Below, piece by piece: positions 1-8,652 of a stretch of DNA of 64,000 nt (the first letter of the stretch is position 1; every line of letters begins with the position of its first letter). The stretch lies in the NCBI RefSeq assembly GCF_001551835.1, contig NZ_LODL01000007.1, forward strand, positions 46,618 to 110,617, written 5' to 3'. A program made the position numbers and the translations under genes. Source of the stretch: Dechloromonas denitrificans (GTDB lineage Bacteria > Pseudomonadota > Gammaproteobacteria > Burkholderiales > Rhodocyclaceae). A model generated the notes under the pieces. It had not been told where the DNA came from, searched no databases, and saw only the letters and a program-made list of their open reading frames with translations.

Positions 1-273
1 GGCATCATCGCGCTGTCCGGCTACCTGCCGGCCCCGGCCCTGCTCGAACCGGCGCTCTGCCAGGCCAACCGGCAGACGCCGATCTTCGCCGGCCACGGCA
101 GCGAGGACGACGTCGTGCCGCTCGCCCTCGGCCGCCAGGCTTGCCAGCAACTGGCTGAGCAGGGTTACCCGATCACCTGGTTCGATTACCCGATGGCGCA
201 CTCGGTCTGCCCGGAAGAAATCGCCAATATCGGCCAGTGGCTGACCGAACGTTTCGCCGCCGCAGCCGCCTGA
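1..273 (+). CDS. alpha/beta hydrolase (carboxylesterase/phospholipase type), 3' end only
   Basis: The frame is open from the window edge and gives the last 90 residues. The segment GHGSEDDVVP carries the acidic residue of an esterase triad and MAHSVCPEE carries the catalytic histidine, as in the small carboxylesterase/phospholipase family (about 220 aa). The nucleophile serine lies upstream of the window, although the start GIIALSGYLP is the strand that normally follows it. Likely a cytosolic esterase. It ends just upstream of the nif operon promoter and seems unrelated to it. Confidence 0.75.
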   Translation, partial: GIIALSGYLPAPALLEPALCQANRQTPIFAGHGSEDDVVPLALGRQACQQLAEQGYPITWFDYPMAHSVCPEEIANIGQWLTERFAAAAA

Positions 274-293
274 ACAGGCCCGCCAGCGCCTTT

Positions 294-309
294 TGTCGCA
301 AACCCGACA
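294..309 (+). promoter_or_regulatory. NifA upstream activator sequence
   Basis: TGT (294-296), ten bases, ACA (307-309): the exact TGT-N10-ACA form bound by NifA. It lies about 45 bp upstream of the -24 element at 354 and ahead of ferredoxin, nifZ and nifF genes, so it is probably functional. Confidence 0.7.
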
Positions 310-351
310 CGGCACCTTGAGGCCAAGGCGCTGATTTAATTGGCTTTAAAC

Positions 352-368
352 CTGGCATCACCCTTGCA
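352..368 (+). promoter_or_regulatory. sigma-54 (-24/-12) promoter
   Basis: CTGGCATCACCCTTGCA matches the sigma-54 consensus, with GG at 354-355 and GC at 366-367 separated by the required ten bases. Transcription should start near 379, shortly before the ferredoxin start at 398. With the NifA site upstream, this predicts induction under nitrogen-fixing conditions. Confidence 0.8.
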
Positions 369-397
369 ATGGCTTAGCCATCGACAAGGAGATCAAG

Positions 398-727
398 ATG
401 CCCAAACCGAAGAAACACGTACTCGTCTGCGTCCAGGGTCGCCCGGCTGGCCATCCGCGCGGCTCCTGCCAGGACAAGGCCTGCGCCCAGACCTGGCAGG
501 CCTTCTCGGACGAATTCACGACCCGCAACCTGTGGGCCTCCGGCTTCCAGCTGACCAACACCGGCTGCCTCGGCCCCTGCCACCTCGGGCCGAGCGTGCT
601 GGTGTACCCGGACGCCATCATGTACACCGGCGTCAAGCCGGAAGACGTCGGCACCATCATCGACGAGCACCTGATGTTCGACCAACCGGTTGCCCGCCTG
701 CTGGCGCCGGCCGATGTCTGGGCCTGA
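398..727 (+). CDS. thioredoxin-like [2Fe-2S] ferredoxin of nif operon
   Basis: 109 aa, soluble. Cysteines fall in the pattern of thioredoxin-fold (Shethna-type) [2Fe-2S] ferredoxins: one near the N-terminus (LVCVQG), one after GSCQDKAC, and a distal pair in TGCLGPC followed by GPSVLVYPD. Such ferredoxins are common accessory genes in proteobacterial nif clusters and probably carry electrons to nitrogenase or to cofactor assembly. First gene behind the sigma-54 promoter, with an AGGAG ribosome site upstream of ATG 398. It is followed after 4 nt by nifZ. Confidence 0.85.
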   Translation: MPKPKKHVLVCVQGRPAGHPRGSCQDKACAQTWQAFSDEFTTRNLWASGFQLTNTGCLGPCHLGPSVLVYPDAIMYTGVKPEDVGTIIDEHLMFDQPVARLLAPADVWA

Positions 728-731
728 GATC

Positions 732-1001
732 ATGGACAAGGTTCAATACGAGATTGGCGACATGGTCTTCGCCGCCGAAGACATTTTCAACGACGGCGGC
801 ATGCCTGGCATCGAGGAAGAGGAAGGCCTGATCGCCCCGGCCGGCCTGCGCGGCGTCGTCGTGCACTTCGGCGTCGCCGAGATGGATGAAAGCAAGGAAA
901 TCTATCTGGTCCAGTTCGAAAACGGCCCGGAGGGCAGCCTCGGCCACCCGGTCGGCTGCCTGCCGGAAGAACTGACCCAGGAAGAACCGGTCAGCGCCTG
1001 A
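732..1001 (+). CDS. nifZ: nitrogen fixation protein NifZ
   Basis: 89 aa. The family pattern is visible: YEIGDMVFA, then FNDGGMPGIEEEEGL, then GLRGVVVHFG, then IYLVQFE and HPVGCLPEEL. NifZ is needed for full maturation of the MoFe protein, in particular formation of the second P-cluster. An in-frame ATG at 690 would extend 14 codons into the ferredoxin gene; I chose ATG 732, four bases after the ferredoxin stop, because the family begins here. Co-transcribed with ferredoxin and nifF. Confidence 0.85.
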   Translation: MDKVQYEIGDMVFAAEDIFNDGGMPGIEEEEGLIAPAGLRGVVVHFGVAEMDESKEIYLVQFENGPEGSLGHPVGCLPEELTQEEPVSA

Positions 1002-1010
1002 GGAGCCGCC

Positions 1011-1544
1011 ATGCCCAGAATCGGCATTTTCTTCGGCACCGATACCGGCCGCACCCGGCTGATCGCCAAGCAGATCGCCAAGAAGCTCGGTGACGATGCC
1101 GCGGCGCCGGTCAATATCGGGCGGGCGACGCTTGCCGAATTCCTCGCTTACGACGCCTTCATTCTGGGCAGCCCGACGCTGGGCGACGGCGAACTGCCCG
1201 GGCTGTCCACCGGCCTCAGCCAGCCGAGCTGGGAAGAGTTCCTGCCGCTGCTGGCGGAGGCCGACCTGAGCGGCAAGGTGGCCGCCATCTACGGCCTCGG
1301 CGACCAGAAGAAATACCCCGACGAGTTCGTCGATGCCATCGGCCTGATCCACGATGCCCTGGTCGCCGCCGGCGCCCGCGTCGTCGGCCGCTGGCCGGCG
1401 GCCGGCTATGAATTCGCCGGCTCGCTGGCCCTCGATGGCGACGACTTCCTCGGCCTGGCCCTCGACCAGATCAACCAGCCGGTCTTCACCGAGCAACGCC
1501 TGGAGAGCTGGCTGGCCCAAATCCGACCGGAGCTGATGCCATGA
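1011..1544 (+). CDS. nifF: nitrogenase-associated flavodoxin NifF
   Basis: 177 aa, the usual size of long-chain flavodoxins. FMN phosphate loop FGTDTGRTR at residues 8-16, FMN loop SPTLGDGELPG near residue 54-64, and YGLGDQKKYPDEFVDA with the second isoalloxazine-binding loop and the long-chain insertion. NifF donates electrons to the Fe protein of nitrogenase. The AGGAG site precedes ATG 1011 in the nif operon; its stop overlaps the next start. Confidence 0.92.
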   Translation: MPRIGIFFGTDTGRTRLIAKQIAKKLGDDAAAPVNIGRATLAEFLAYDAFILGSPTLGDGELPGLSTGLSQPSWEEFLPLLAEADLSGKVAAIYGLGDQKKYPDEFVDAIGLIHDALVAAGARVVGRWPAAGYEFAGSLALDGDDFLGLALDQINQPVFTEQRLESWLAQIRPELMP

Positions 1545-1846
1545 ACGTGAATCCCTGGGCCGCCCCCAAATCCCGCGAAATCCGCCGGGTCCTCGTGTCG
1601 CTCGACGAACGCATCGCCCAGGCCTGCGACATCGTGCCCGACGACGGCGCCGATCCATGCATCGTCACCCTGCGCCATACCGAACTGGAAAAATTGCGCG
1701 CCCATGTTTATCTGCATGGCCAGCGTAGCGGCACCTACGGCATCTTCTACGAATACCCGCACCCGGTGCCGGGCATTCTCGAATCGGAAGAAAACCTGCC
1801 GCTACCCAAGGTACTGGCCAGCCTGGCCCTGCATTTCGACGCCTAG
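1541..1846 (+). CDS. unknown small protein at end of nif operon
   Basis: 101 aa, not recognised. No signal peptide, membrane segment or metal motif. It has two cysteines (QACDIV, DPCIVT), a histidine-rich middle (LRAHVYLHGQ) and an aromatic segment TYGIFYEYPHPVPG. Its ATG overlaps the nifF stop (ATGA), so translation is coupled to nifF and it should be induced with nitrogen fixation. A nitrogenase accessory role is likely only from context. Its stop overlaps the convergent Mop gene by a few bases. Confidence 0.7.
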   Translation: MNVNPWAAPKSREIRRVLVSLDERIAQACDIVPDDGADPCIVTLRHTELEKLRAHVYLHGQRSGTYGIFYEYPHPVPGILESEENLPLPKVLASLALHFDA

Positions 1847-2271
1847 GCCGGCACGCCGAGCACGACGTGGCTGGCCTTGATCAACGCACAGGCCGGCACG
1901 CCCGGCTTCAGGCCAAGTTCCAGCACCGCCTCGTTGGTGATCACGGCATGGACCAGCGAGCCGCCGGTCAGCCGGATCGCGACATCGCTGTTCACCGCGC
2001 CCTTGTGCAGGCTATCGACCGTCCCCGCCAACTGGTTGCGGGCGCTGAATCTGACGCCCCCTTCACCGGCCAGCAGCATCACCCAAGGCGCCTTGACGTA
2101 GGCGATGGCCGGCTGGCCAACGGCAAGGCCCAGCGCCTGCACGCTGCCCTCGGTAACGATGGCAACGATGCGGTCGCCACCCGGCGTCGTCACCTCGACC
2201 TCGGCATTGACCTGACCATCGCGCAAAGCCGTGATCTGCCCTTCGAATACATTGCGTGCGCTGATTTTCAT
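1843..2271 (-). CDS. molybdopterin/molybdate-binding Mop protein with two TOBE domains
   Basis: 142 aa built of two Mop/TOBE repeats: MKISARNVFEGQI...VEVTTPGGDRIVAIVT...APWVMLL, then RFSARNQLAGTVDSL...VRLTGGSLVHAVIT...ASHVVLG. Such di-Mop proteins bind several molybdate ions and act as cytoplasmic molybdenum stores, supplying cofactor synthesis or nitrogenase. ATG 2271 is preceded by GGAG; a longer frame to 2385 lacks family similarity. It is divergent from modE and has a ModE-type box 40 bp upstream of its start, so it is probably regulated by molybdate through ModE. Confidence 0.85.
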   Translation of the reverse strand: MKISARNVFEGQITALRDGQVNAEVEVTTPGGDRIVAIVTEGSVQALGLAVGQPAIAYVKAPWVMLLAGEGGVRFSARNQLAGTVDSLHKGAVNSDVAIRLTGGSLVHAVITNEAVLELGLKPGVPACALIKASHVVLGVPA

Positions 2272-2310
2272 GCTGCTCTCCTGAAACCGTTGGTAGGCTG
2301 GCCCGCTTTT

Positions 2311-2334
2311 CGCTATATATGAAACATCATAGCG
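2311..2334 (-). promoter_or_regulatory. ModE box upstream of the Mop gene
   Basis: Half-sites CGCTATATA (2311-2319) and ATCATAGCG (2326-2334) are separated by six bases, the same 9-6-9 geometry as the E. coli mod operator. Outward the symmetry extends to a perfect 9-bp inverted repeat, TTTCGCTAT at 2308-2316 and ATAGCGAAA at 2329-2337. Located where a repressor would block the Mop promoter. Confidence 0.7.
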
Positions 2335-2443
2335 AAACAAAGCAGGCACGTCGTCACTGTACTGAAGCCCGTTGCGCGATATCAACCATAGCGCGCAGGC
2401 AAAATCGGTAATATTTCGACGTCCACCGCAGCAGTTGCGCTAT

Positions 2444-2467
2444 CGTTATATACACGACAACACAACG
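2444..2467 (+). promoter_or_regulatory. ModE box upstream of modE operon
   Basis: CGTTATATA (2444-2452) is an exact consensus ModE half-site. After six bases the opposite half AACACAACG (2459-2467) matches the ideal TATATAACG at six of nine positions. It ends 16 bp before the modE start, which predicts autorepression of the modE-modABC operon when molybdate is plentiful. Confidence 0.65.
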
Positions 2468-2483
2468 TAGCAAAGGCGACAAA

Positions 2484-4062
<1,579 letters not shown>

Positions 4063-4063
4063 C

Positions 4064-4468
4064 ATGAACGCCACCCATCTCCAGCCGGCCGAGGCCGGGC
4101 CCAAGGCGGACCGCCTGCGCGCCAGCCCGCCGGCCATCGACTGGCAGCAGCACCTGCCGGCCGACTGGCGCGAACAAGTGATCGTCGCCCTCGATTTCAC
4201 CGAGCACCGCGAATACGAGATGCCGGCCAGCCGCAGCCTCGGCCACGACGCTGACGGCACCCTCTGCTATTACGCCCACCGCTACCTGCTGGAGGAAAGC
4301 CGGAGCGACGACGACGAGGACTTCTACCGGGTCGTCGCCTACGGCGAGCAGGTACATGCCTGGCGGCTGCGCGACGAGCGCTGGCTGATCTACCGGCAGG
4401 TCCAGAATGGCGACGAGCAGACGCCGGGCCGCGCCTTTTACAGTTTTTCCGAGCAGCCGCCACGGTGA
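4064..4468 (+). CDS. unknown 134-aa protein inside mod operon
   Basis: Not recognised. Soluble and acidic in the middle (EESRSDDDEDFYRVV), with many Trp/Tyr/Arg residues; WRLRDERWLIYRQV looks like a beta-hairpin region. No signal peptide, no cysteine cluster. It starts one base after the modA stop and ends four bases before modD, so it is certainly co-transcribed. A role in molybdate handling or regulation is only guilt by association. Confidence 0.7.
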   Translation: MNATHLQPAEAGPKADRLRASPPAIDWQQHLPADWREQVIVALDFTEHREYEMPASRSLGHDADGTLCYYAHRYLLEESRSDDDEDFYRVVAYGEQVHAWRLRDERWLIYRQVQNGDEQTPGRAFYSFSEQPPR

Positions 4469-4472
4469 TGCG

Positions 4473-5330
4473 ATGAATCCCTACACCCTGCCCGACCGCG
4501 AGCTCGAAGCCCTGCTGCACGACGACGCGCCGTGCGGCGACGCGACCAGTTTTGCGCTCGGCATCGGCCCGCAGCCCGGCCGCCTGGTTTTCCGCGCCCG
4601 CTACGACATGGTGCTGTGCGGCAGCGAAGAAGCCTTGCGAATGGGCGAGCTGCGCGGCCTGCGCCCGGTCGGCCGCGTTGCCGCCAGCGGTGAAACACTC
4701 GCGGCCGGCGCCGAGATCCTGAGCCTGGAAGGCACCGCCGGCAGCCTGCATGGCGTGTGGAAAACGGCGCAGACGCTGATCGAATACCTGTCGGGCATCG
4801 CCACGGCGACGGCGGCCATCGTCGCCGCCGCCCGCCGCGGCGATCCCGACTGTGCCGTCGTCTGCACCCGCAAGAACTTTCCCGGCACCAAGCCGGCCGC
4901 GATCAAAGCCGTGCTCTGCGGCGGGGCCAGCCCGCATCGCCTGAGCCTGTCGGAAACCCTGCTCGTCTTCGCCGAACATCGCGCCTTTCTGGGCGACCAG
5001 CCGCCGGCCGCCAGCATCGCCCGGCTGCGCCGGCAGTGGCCGGAACGGGCCATCGTCGTCGAGGTCGGTGACGAAACCGAGGCGCTGGCTTGGGCGGCGG
5101 CCGGCGCCGACATCCTGCAGCTGGAAAAACTGCCCGTAGACGCGGTCGACCGCCTGCATCGGCAAATTCCGGGCACGCGACTTGCTGCGGCTGGTGGGGT
5201 CAACGCCGGCAATGCCGAGGCTTATGCCCGGGCCGGCGCTCAAATCCTCGTCAGTAGCGCGCCGTATTTCGCCGCGCCGCGCGACGTGGCCGTGACCCTG
5301 ACTGCCCTGCCGACCACCACCGAGCCCTGA
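4473..5330 (+). CDS. modD: ModD, quinolinate phosphoribosyltransferase-like molybdenum protein
   Basis: 285 aa, related to nicotinate-nucleotide pyrophosphorylase (NadC) but of the ModD subgroup: it opens DRELEALLHDDAPCGDATS rather than with the NadC start, has CTRKNFPGTKPAAIKAV, GGASPHRLSLSETLLVF, and the barrel end LAAAGGVNAGNAEAYARAGAQILVSS. ModD proteins are found only in mod operons of some proteobacteria and their substrate is unknown. The chosen ATG follows the upstream stop by four bases; a longer in-frame extension overlaps the previous gene. Confidence 0.88.
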   Translation: MNPYTLPDRELEALLHDDAPCGDATSFALGIGPQPGRLVFRARYDMVLCGSEEALRMGELRGLRPVGRVAASGETLAAGAEILSLEGTAGSLHGVWKTAQTLIEYLSGIATATAAIVAAARRGDPDCAVVCTRKNFPGTKPAAIKAVLCGGASPHRLSLSETLLVFAEHRAFLGDQPPAASIARLRRQWPERAIVVEVGDETEALAWAAAGADILQLEKLPVDAVDRLHRQIPGTRLAAAGGVNAGNAEAYARAGAQILVSSAPYFAAPRDVAVTLTALPTTTEP

Positions 5331-5333
5331 ACC

Positions 5334-5726
5334 ATGAAAATCGCCATTGCCACCAAGGACTTCTCCGCCGTCAGCGGCCATGCCGGGCAAACCCGACAAT
5401 GGCTGGTTTACGACCTGAGCGAGCACCGCGCCAACCGCTTGCTGCCCGGCCCGCAGCGGGTCGATCTGGACAAGGACCAGGTGCTCCACGTTTTCGCAGA
5501 CAACGCACCGCATCCGCTCGACGGCATCGACCTCGTCGTCTGTGCCAGTGCCGGCGACGGCTTCATCCGCCATATGAAAAAACGCGGCGCCGAAGTGCTG
5601 CTGACCGGCGAAAGCGACCCGGCCATCGCCATCACCCGCATCCTGGCCGGCGAGGCATTGCCCGACCCGCGCTTCGACATCACGACCAGCCTGTGTAAAC
5701 TGCGCGATCTCTTCTCACGCCACTGA
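5334..5726 (+). CDS. NifX/NifB-C-terminal family (FeMo-cofactor binding) protein
   Basis: 130 aa. Begins [23 protein letters not shown], the typical start of the dinitrogenase iron-molybdenum cofactor domain, in which HAG is the conserved loop. It continues with [31 protein letters not shown] and ends with a helical FSRH tail. Family members (NifX, NifY, VnfX) bind FeMo-co or its precursors. Its placement between modD and modB ties molybdate uptake to cofactor traffic. Cytoplasmic; co-transcribed with spacing of 3 nt on each side. Confidence 0.8.
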   Translation: MKIAIATKDFSAVSGHAGQTRQWLVYDLSEHRANRLLPGPQRVDLDKDQVLHVFADNAPHPLDGIDLVVCASAGDGFIRHMKKRGAEVLLTGESDPAIAITRILAGEALPDPRFDITTSLCKLRDLFSRH

Positions 5727-5728
5727 TC

Positions 5729-6403
5729 ATGGAAAGTACGGACCTCGCCGCCGTCTGGCTGACGCTAAAGCTGGCCACGGTGGTGACGACACTGCTGCTC
5801 GTCGTCGGCACCCCCATCGCCTGGTGGCTGGCCCGCACCCGCTCGCCGTTCAAGGGCATGGTCGGCGCCATCGTCGCCCTGCCGCTGGTGCTGCCGCCGA
5901 CCGTGCTCGGCTTCTACATGCTGCTCACCATGGGGCCGCACGGGCCGCTCGGCCAACTGACCCAGGCCCTCGGCCTCGGCCTGCTGCCCTTCACCTTTCC
6001 CGGCCTGGTCATCGCTTCAGTGTTCTACTCGCTGCCCTTCGTTGTCCAGCCGATCCAGAACGCCTTTGAAGCGATCGGCGAGCGGCCGCTCGAAGTCGCC
6101 GCGACGCTGCGCGCCAGCCCGTGGGATGCCTTCTGGTCGGTGGCCGTGCCGCTCGCCCGGCCCGGCTTCCTGAGCGGCGCCATCCTCGGCTTTGCCCACA
6201 CCGTCGGCGAATTCGGCATCGTGCTGATGATCGGCGGCAACATTCCGGAAAAAACACGCGTCGTTTCGGTGCAGATCTACGACCACGTCGAAGCGCTCGA
6301 ATACACCCAGGCCCACTGGCTGGCCGGCGGCATGGTGCTGTTCAGCTTTGTTGTGCTGCTCGGCCTGTACACCTTCAACCCGGCCCGCCGCAAAGCCCTA
6401 TGA
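5729..6403 (+). CDS. modB: molybdate ABC transporter permease
   Basis: 224 aa, five predicted membrane helices. The EAA loop is plain: [50 protein letters not shown] and [25 protein letters not shown] are standard ModB motifs. Inner-membrane channel of the ModABC importer. Overlaps the modC start by four bases (ATGA). Confidence 0.93.
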   Translation: MESTDLAAVWLTLKLATVVTTLLLVVGTPIAWWLARTRSPFKGMVGAIVALPLVLPPTVLGFYMLLTMGPHGPLGQLTQALGLGLLPFTFPGLVIASVFYSLPFVVQPIQNAFEAIGERPLEVAATLRASPWDAFWSVAVPLARPGFLSGAILGFAHTVGEFGIVLMIGGNIPEKTRVVSVQIYDHVEALEYTQAHWLAGGMVLFSFVVLLGLYTFNPARRKAL

Positions 6404-7479
6404 GTTCAGCCATCCAGGCCCGCTTCCGCATCGAGCGCCGCGATTTCAGCCTCGCCGTCGACCTGACCCTGCCCGGGCGCGGCATCACGGCCCTCTTCGG
6501 CCACTCCGGCTCCGGCAAGACGACCTGCCTGCGCGCCATGGCCGGCCTCGAACGGGCGGCGGACGGCTATTTCGCGATCGGCGACGAAGTCTGGCAGGAC
6601 GAAGCGGCCGGCTGTTTCGTGCCGACCCACCAGCGCGCGCTCGGCGTCGTCTTCCAGGAAGCCAGCCTGTTCCCGCACCTGTCGGTGCGCGGCAATATGG
6701 AATTTGGCCAAAAACGCGCGTCCACCGCCGGCCTGCGCTTCGCGCTGCCCGAAATCGCCGAAATGCTCGGCATCGACCACCTGCTAGCACGCAACCCGGC
6801 CCAACTGTCCGGCGGCGAACGCCAGCGCGTCGCCATCGCCCGCGCCCTGCTCGCCGGGCCGCAGATCCTGCTGATGGACGAACCGCTGGCGGCGCTCGAC
6901 CTCAAGCGCAAGCTGGAAATCCTGCCCTACCTGGAACGCCTGCACCGCGAACTGGCCATTCCGATCATCTACGTCAGCCATGCCCCGGACGAAGTCGCCC
7001 GCCTGGCTGACCACCTGGTCCTGCTCGACGACGGCAAGGTGGTCGCCAGCGGCCGGCTCAACGAGGTGTTGAGCCGCATCGACCTGCCGAGCGCCTTTGC
7101 CGACGATGCTGGCGTCGTCATCGAAGCCAGCGTTGCCGCCCACGAGGCGGACGACCTGACCCGCCTTGAATTTCCCGGCGGCACCATTTTCGTTTCGCGC
7201 CACGACGAGCCGGTCGGCACCTTCCTGCGCTGCCGCATCCATGCCCGCGATGTCAGCCTGGCGCTGGTGCCGCAAGTCCACACCAGCATCCTGAACTGCG
7301 TCGGCGCCGTCGTCGTCGACCTGGCGCCGACCGCCACGCCGGGTCATGTCCTGGTCAAGCTCGATGTTGCCGGCGAGCCGCTGCTGGCCCGGATTACCCG
7401 GCGTTCGGCCGAGCGCCTGGGGATTCGCCCCGGCCTCGCCCTGCGCGCCCAGATCAAGGCAGTTGCCCTGCTCGCCTGA
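6400..7479 (+). CDS. modC: molybdate ABC transporter ATP-binding protein
   Basis: 359 aa. Walker A GHSGSGKT near residues 34-41, Q-loop [12 protein letters not shown], signature LSGGERQR, Walker [13 protein letters not shown], switch histidine in [10 protein letters not shown]-terminal TOBE (Mop) domain occupies roughly residues 290-359 ([13 protein letters not shown]...[16 protein letters not shown]), as in canonical ModC. The start is the ATG overlapping the modB stop; an in-frame extension upstream is only modB read in another frame. Last gene of the mod operon. Confidence 0.93.
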   Translation: MSSAIQARFRIERRDFSLAVDLTLPGRGITALFGHSGSGKTTCLRAMAGLERAADGYFAIGDEVWQDEAAGCFVPTHQRALGVVFQEASLFPHLSVRGNMEFGQKRASTAGLRFALPEIAEMLGIDHLLARNPAQLSGGERQRVAIARALLAGPQILLMDEPLAALDLKRKLEILPYLERLHRELAIPIIYVSHAPDEVARLADHLVLLDDGKVVASGRLNEVLSRIDLPSAFADDAGVVIEASVAAHEADDLTRLEFPGGTIFVSRHDEPVGTFLRCRIHARDVSLALVPQVHTSILNCVGAVVVDLAPTATPGHVLVKLDVAGEPLLARITRRSAERLGIRPGLALRAQIKAVALLA

Positions 7480-7533
7480 AAGAAGCCTATGATGCGCGCC
7501 TAGCACGACCAAGGGCCACCGGCGCACCGCAAT

Positions 7534-7550
7534 TGCACCATACTGGTGCC
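7534..7550. promoter_or_regulatory. NtrC-like palindrome
   Basis: TGCACC (7534-7539), five bases, then GGTGCC (7545-7550): one mismatch from the enteric NtrC operator TGCACC-N5-GGTGCA. It lies 125 bp upstream of the next gene in a 195-bp intergenic gap. I could not find a convincing -24/-12 promoter between them, so the call is tentative. Confidence 0.4.
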
Positions 7551-7674
7551 GCCAAAAGCCCCACTTTTCGGCCGGCTGAAATCATTCAACGCAAAATCAG
7601 TCACTTGGCAAAGCAAGCCGGAATGCACGACTTTTGCTTGGTAAACTGTTAACTCTTTCTTGAAATTCTCCGCG

Positions 7675-8652
7675 ATGAACACAGTCATTCGACTGGAACC
7701 TACGCCAGACAACGACGCGACGCCGCCCGAAGGGACTCGACGCATCATCGAGCAGCAGGAGCGGGTGTATTACGACGGCTACTGGGTCAAGACCTACCCG
7801 GTCCCGGCCGATTCGCTGCTCGCCAAGAAACAGCTGATCGAAGCGCTGACCCGGCGCCTGTTCAACCATACCGAGCACGGCCTGAACATTCCCGGCACCC
7901 GGCTGGCCGAGGCGCGCGCCACCTACGAGGCGGAAACCGACCCCGGCCGCCGCCGCGTCAAGGGCGCCATGCTGGCCGGCGCCATGTTCAACCGGGCGAC
8001 CGACATTTTCCGCAAGCTGGTCGACCTGCAGGCCGACGGCATCGAGATCCAGAGCGACAACGCGCTGATGCGTGAATGCGGCCAGTGCCTGCTCGACGCC
8101 ATGGAACTCGGCCGCTTCGTGCTGCACCGCAGCGGCGAGGAAGGCATCGACGAACTGTGGGGCGAGCCGTTCCGCGCCTTCTCGATTCCGGTCGAAGACT
8201 TCTACGAAAGCCGCTACATCAAGATCGGCCAGAGCATGCGCGATATCGACCGCATCGCCGGAGCGATGTGCGCCAATTTCACGCAGATCCCGATGTTCGA
8301 AGGCATCGAGGCACCGATTGCCGACTTTGCCGCAGCCGCCAAGCTGAAAACCGAAACCCTGCGCACCGACCCGAGCATCTTCGATGTCTGGTCGCAACTG
8401 GTCACCGCCGGCGAACGGCTCGCCAACTTCACCCCGAAAGCGCCGCTCGATCTGGCCAAGACCAGTCCCGAGCGGATTTCCCACCGCGCTTCGGATGGTC
8501 TGTTGCTGCTGCGCAGCGGCCGCGACCTGGTTTTTTACATCACCCGCGCCCGGACGCCGATGCCGAAAAGCACCCGCGAATATATCGAACGCTGCGAGGC
8601 CTACCTGGCGACCGGCAAGGTGCCCTTCACGCCGGCCCCGCTGCCGGCCTGA
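7675..8652 (+). CDS. conserved-looking 325-aa protein of unknown function
   Basis: Not recognised. Predominantly helical and soluble, with no signal peptide or membrane segments. Notable segments are an N-terminal YYDGYWVKTYPVPADSLLAKK, LFNHTEHGLNIPGTRLAEAR, and RASDGLLLLRSGRDLVFYI near the end. Codon use is typical of the window, so it is real. I chose ATG 7675; a TTG at 7660 in the same frame is possible, and neither has a strong ribosome site. An NtrC-like palindrome lies upstream. The last 52 bases overlap the convergent aminotransferase gene. Confidence 0.7.
   Translation: MNTVIRLEPTPDNDATPPEGTRRIIEQQERVYYDGYWVKTYPVPADSLLAKKQLIEALTRRLFNHTEHGLNIPGTRLAEARATYEAETDPGRRRVKGAMLAGAMFNRATDIFRKLVDLQADGIEIQSDNALMRECGQCLLDAMELGRFVLHRSGEEGIDELWGEPFRAFSIPVEDFYESRYIKIGQSMRDIDRIAGAMCANFTQIPMFEGIEAPIADFAAAAKLKTETLRTDPSIFDVWSQLVTAGERLANFTPKAPLDLAKTSPERISHRASDGLLLLRSGRDLVFYITRARTPMPKSTREYIERCEAYLATGKVPFTPAPLPA

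Noticed and set aside
7560..7675. Possible -24/-12 promoter below the NtrC-like site
   Set aside because: No GG-N10-GC pair with the consensus flanks was found.
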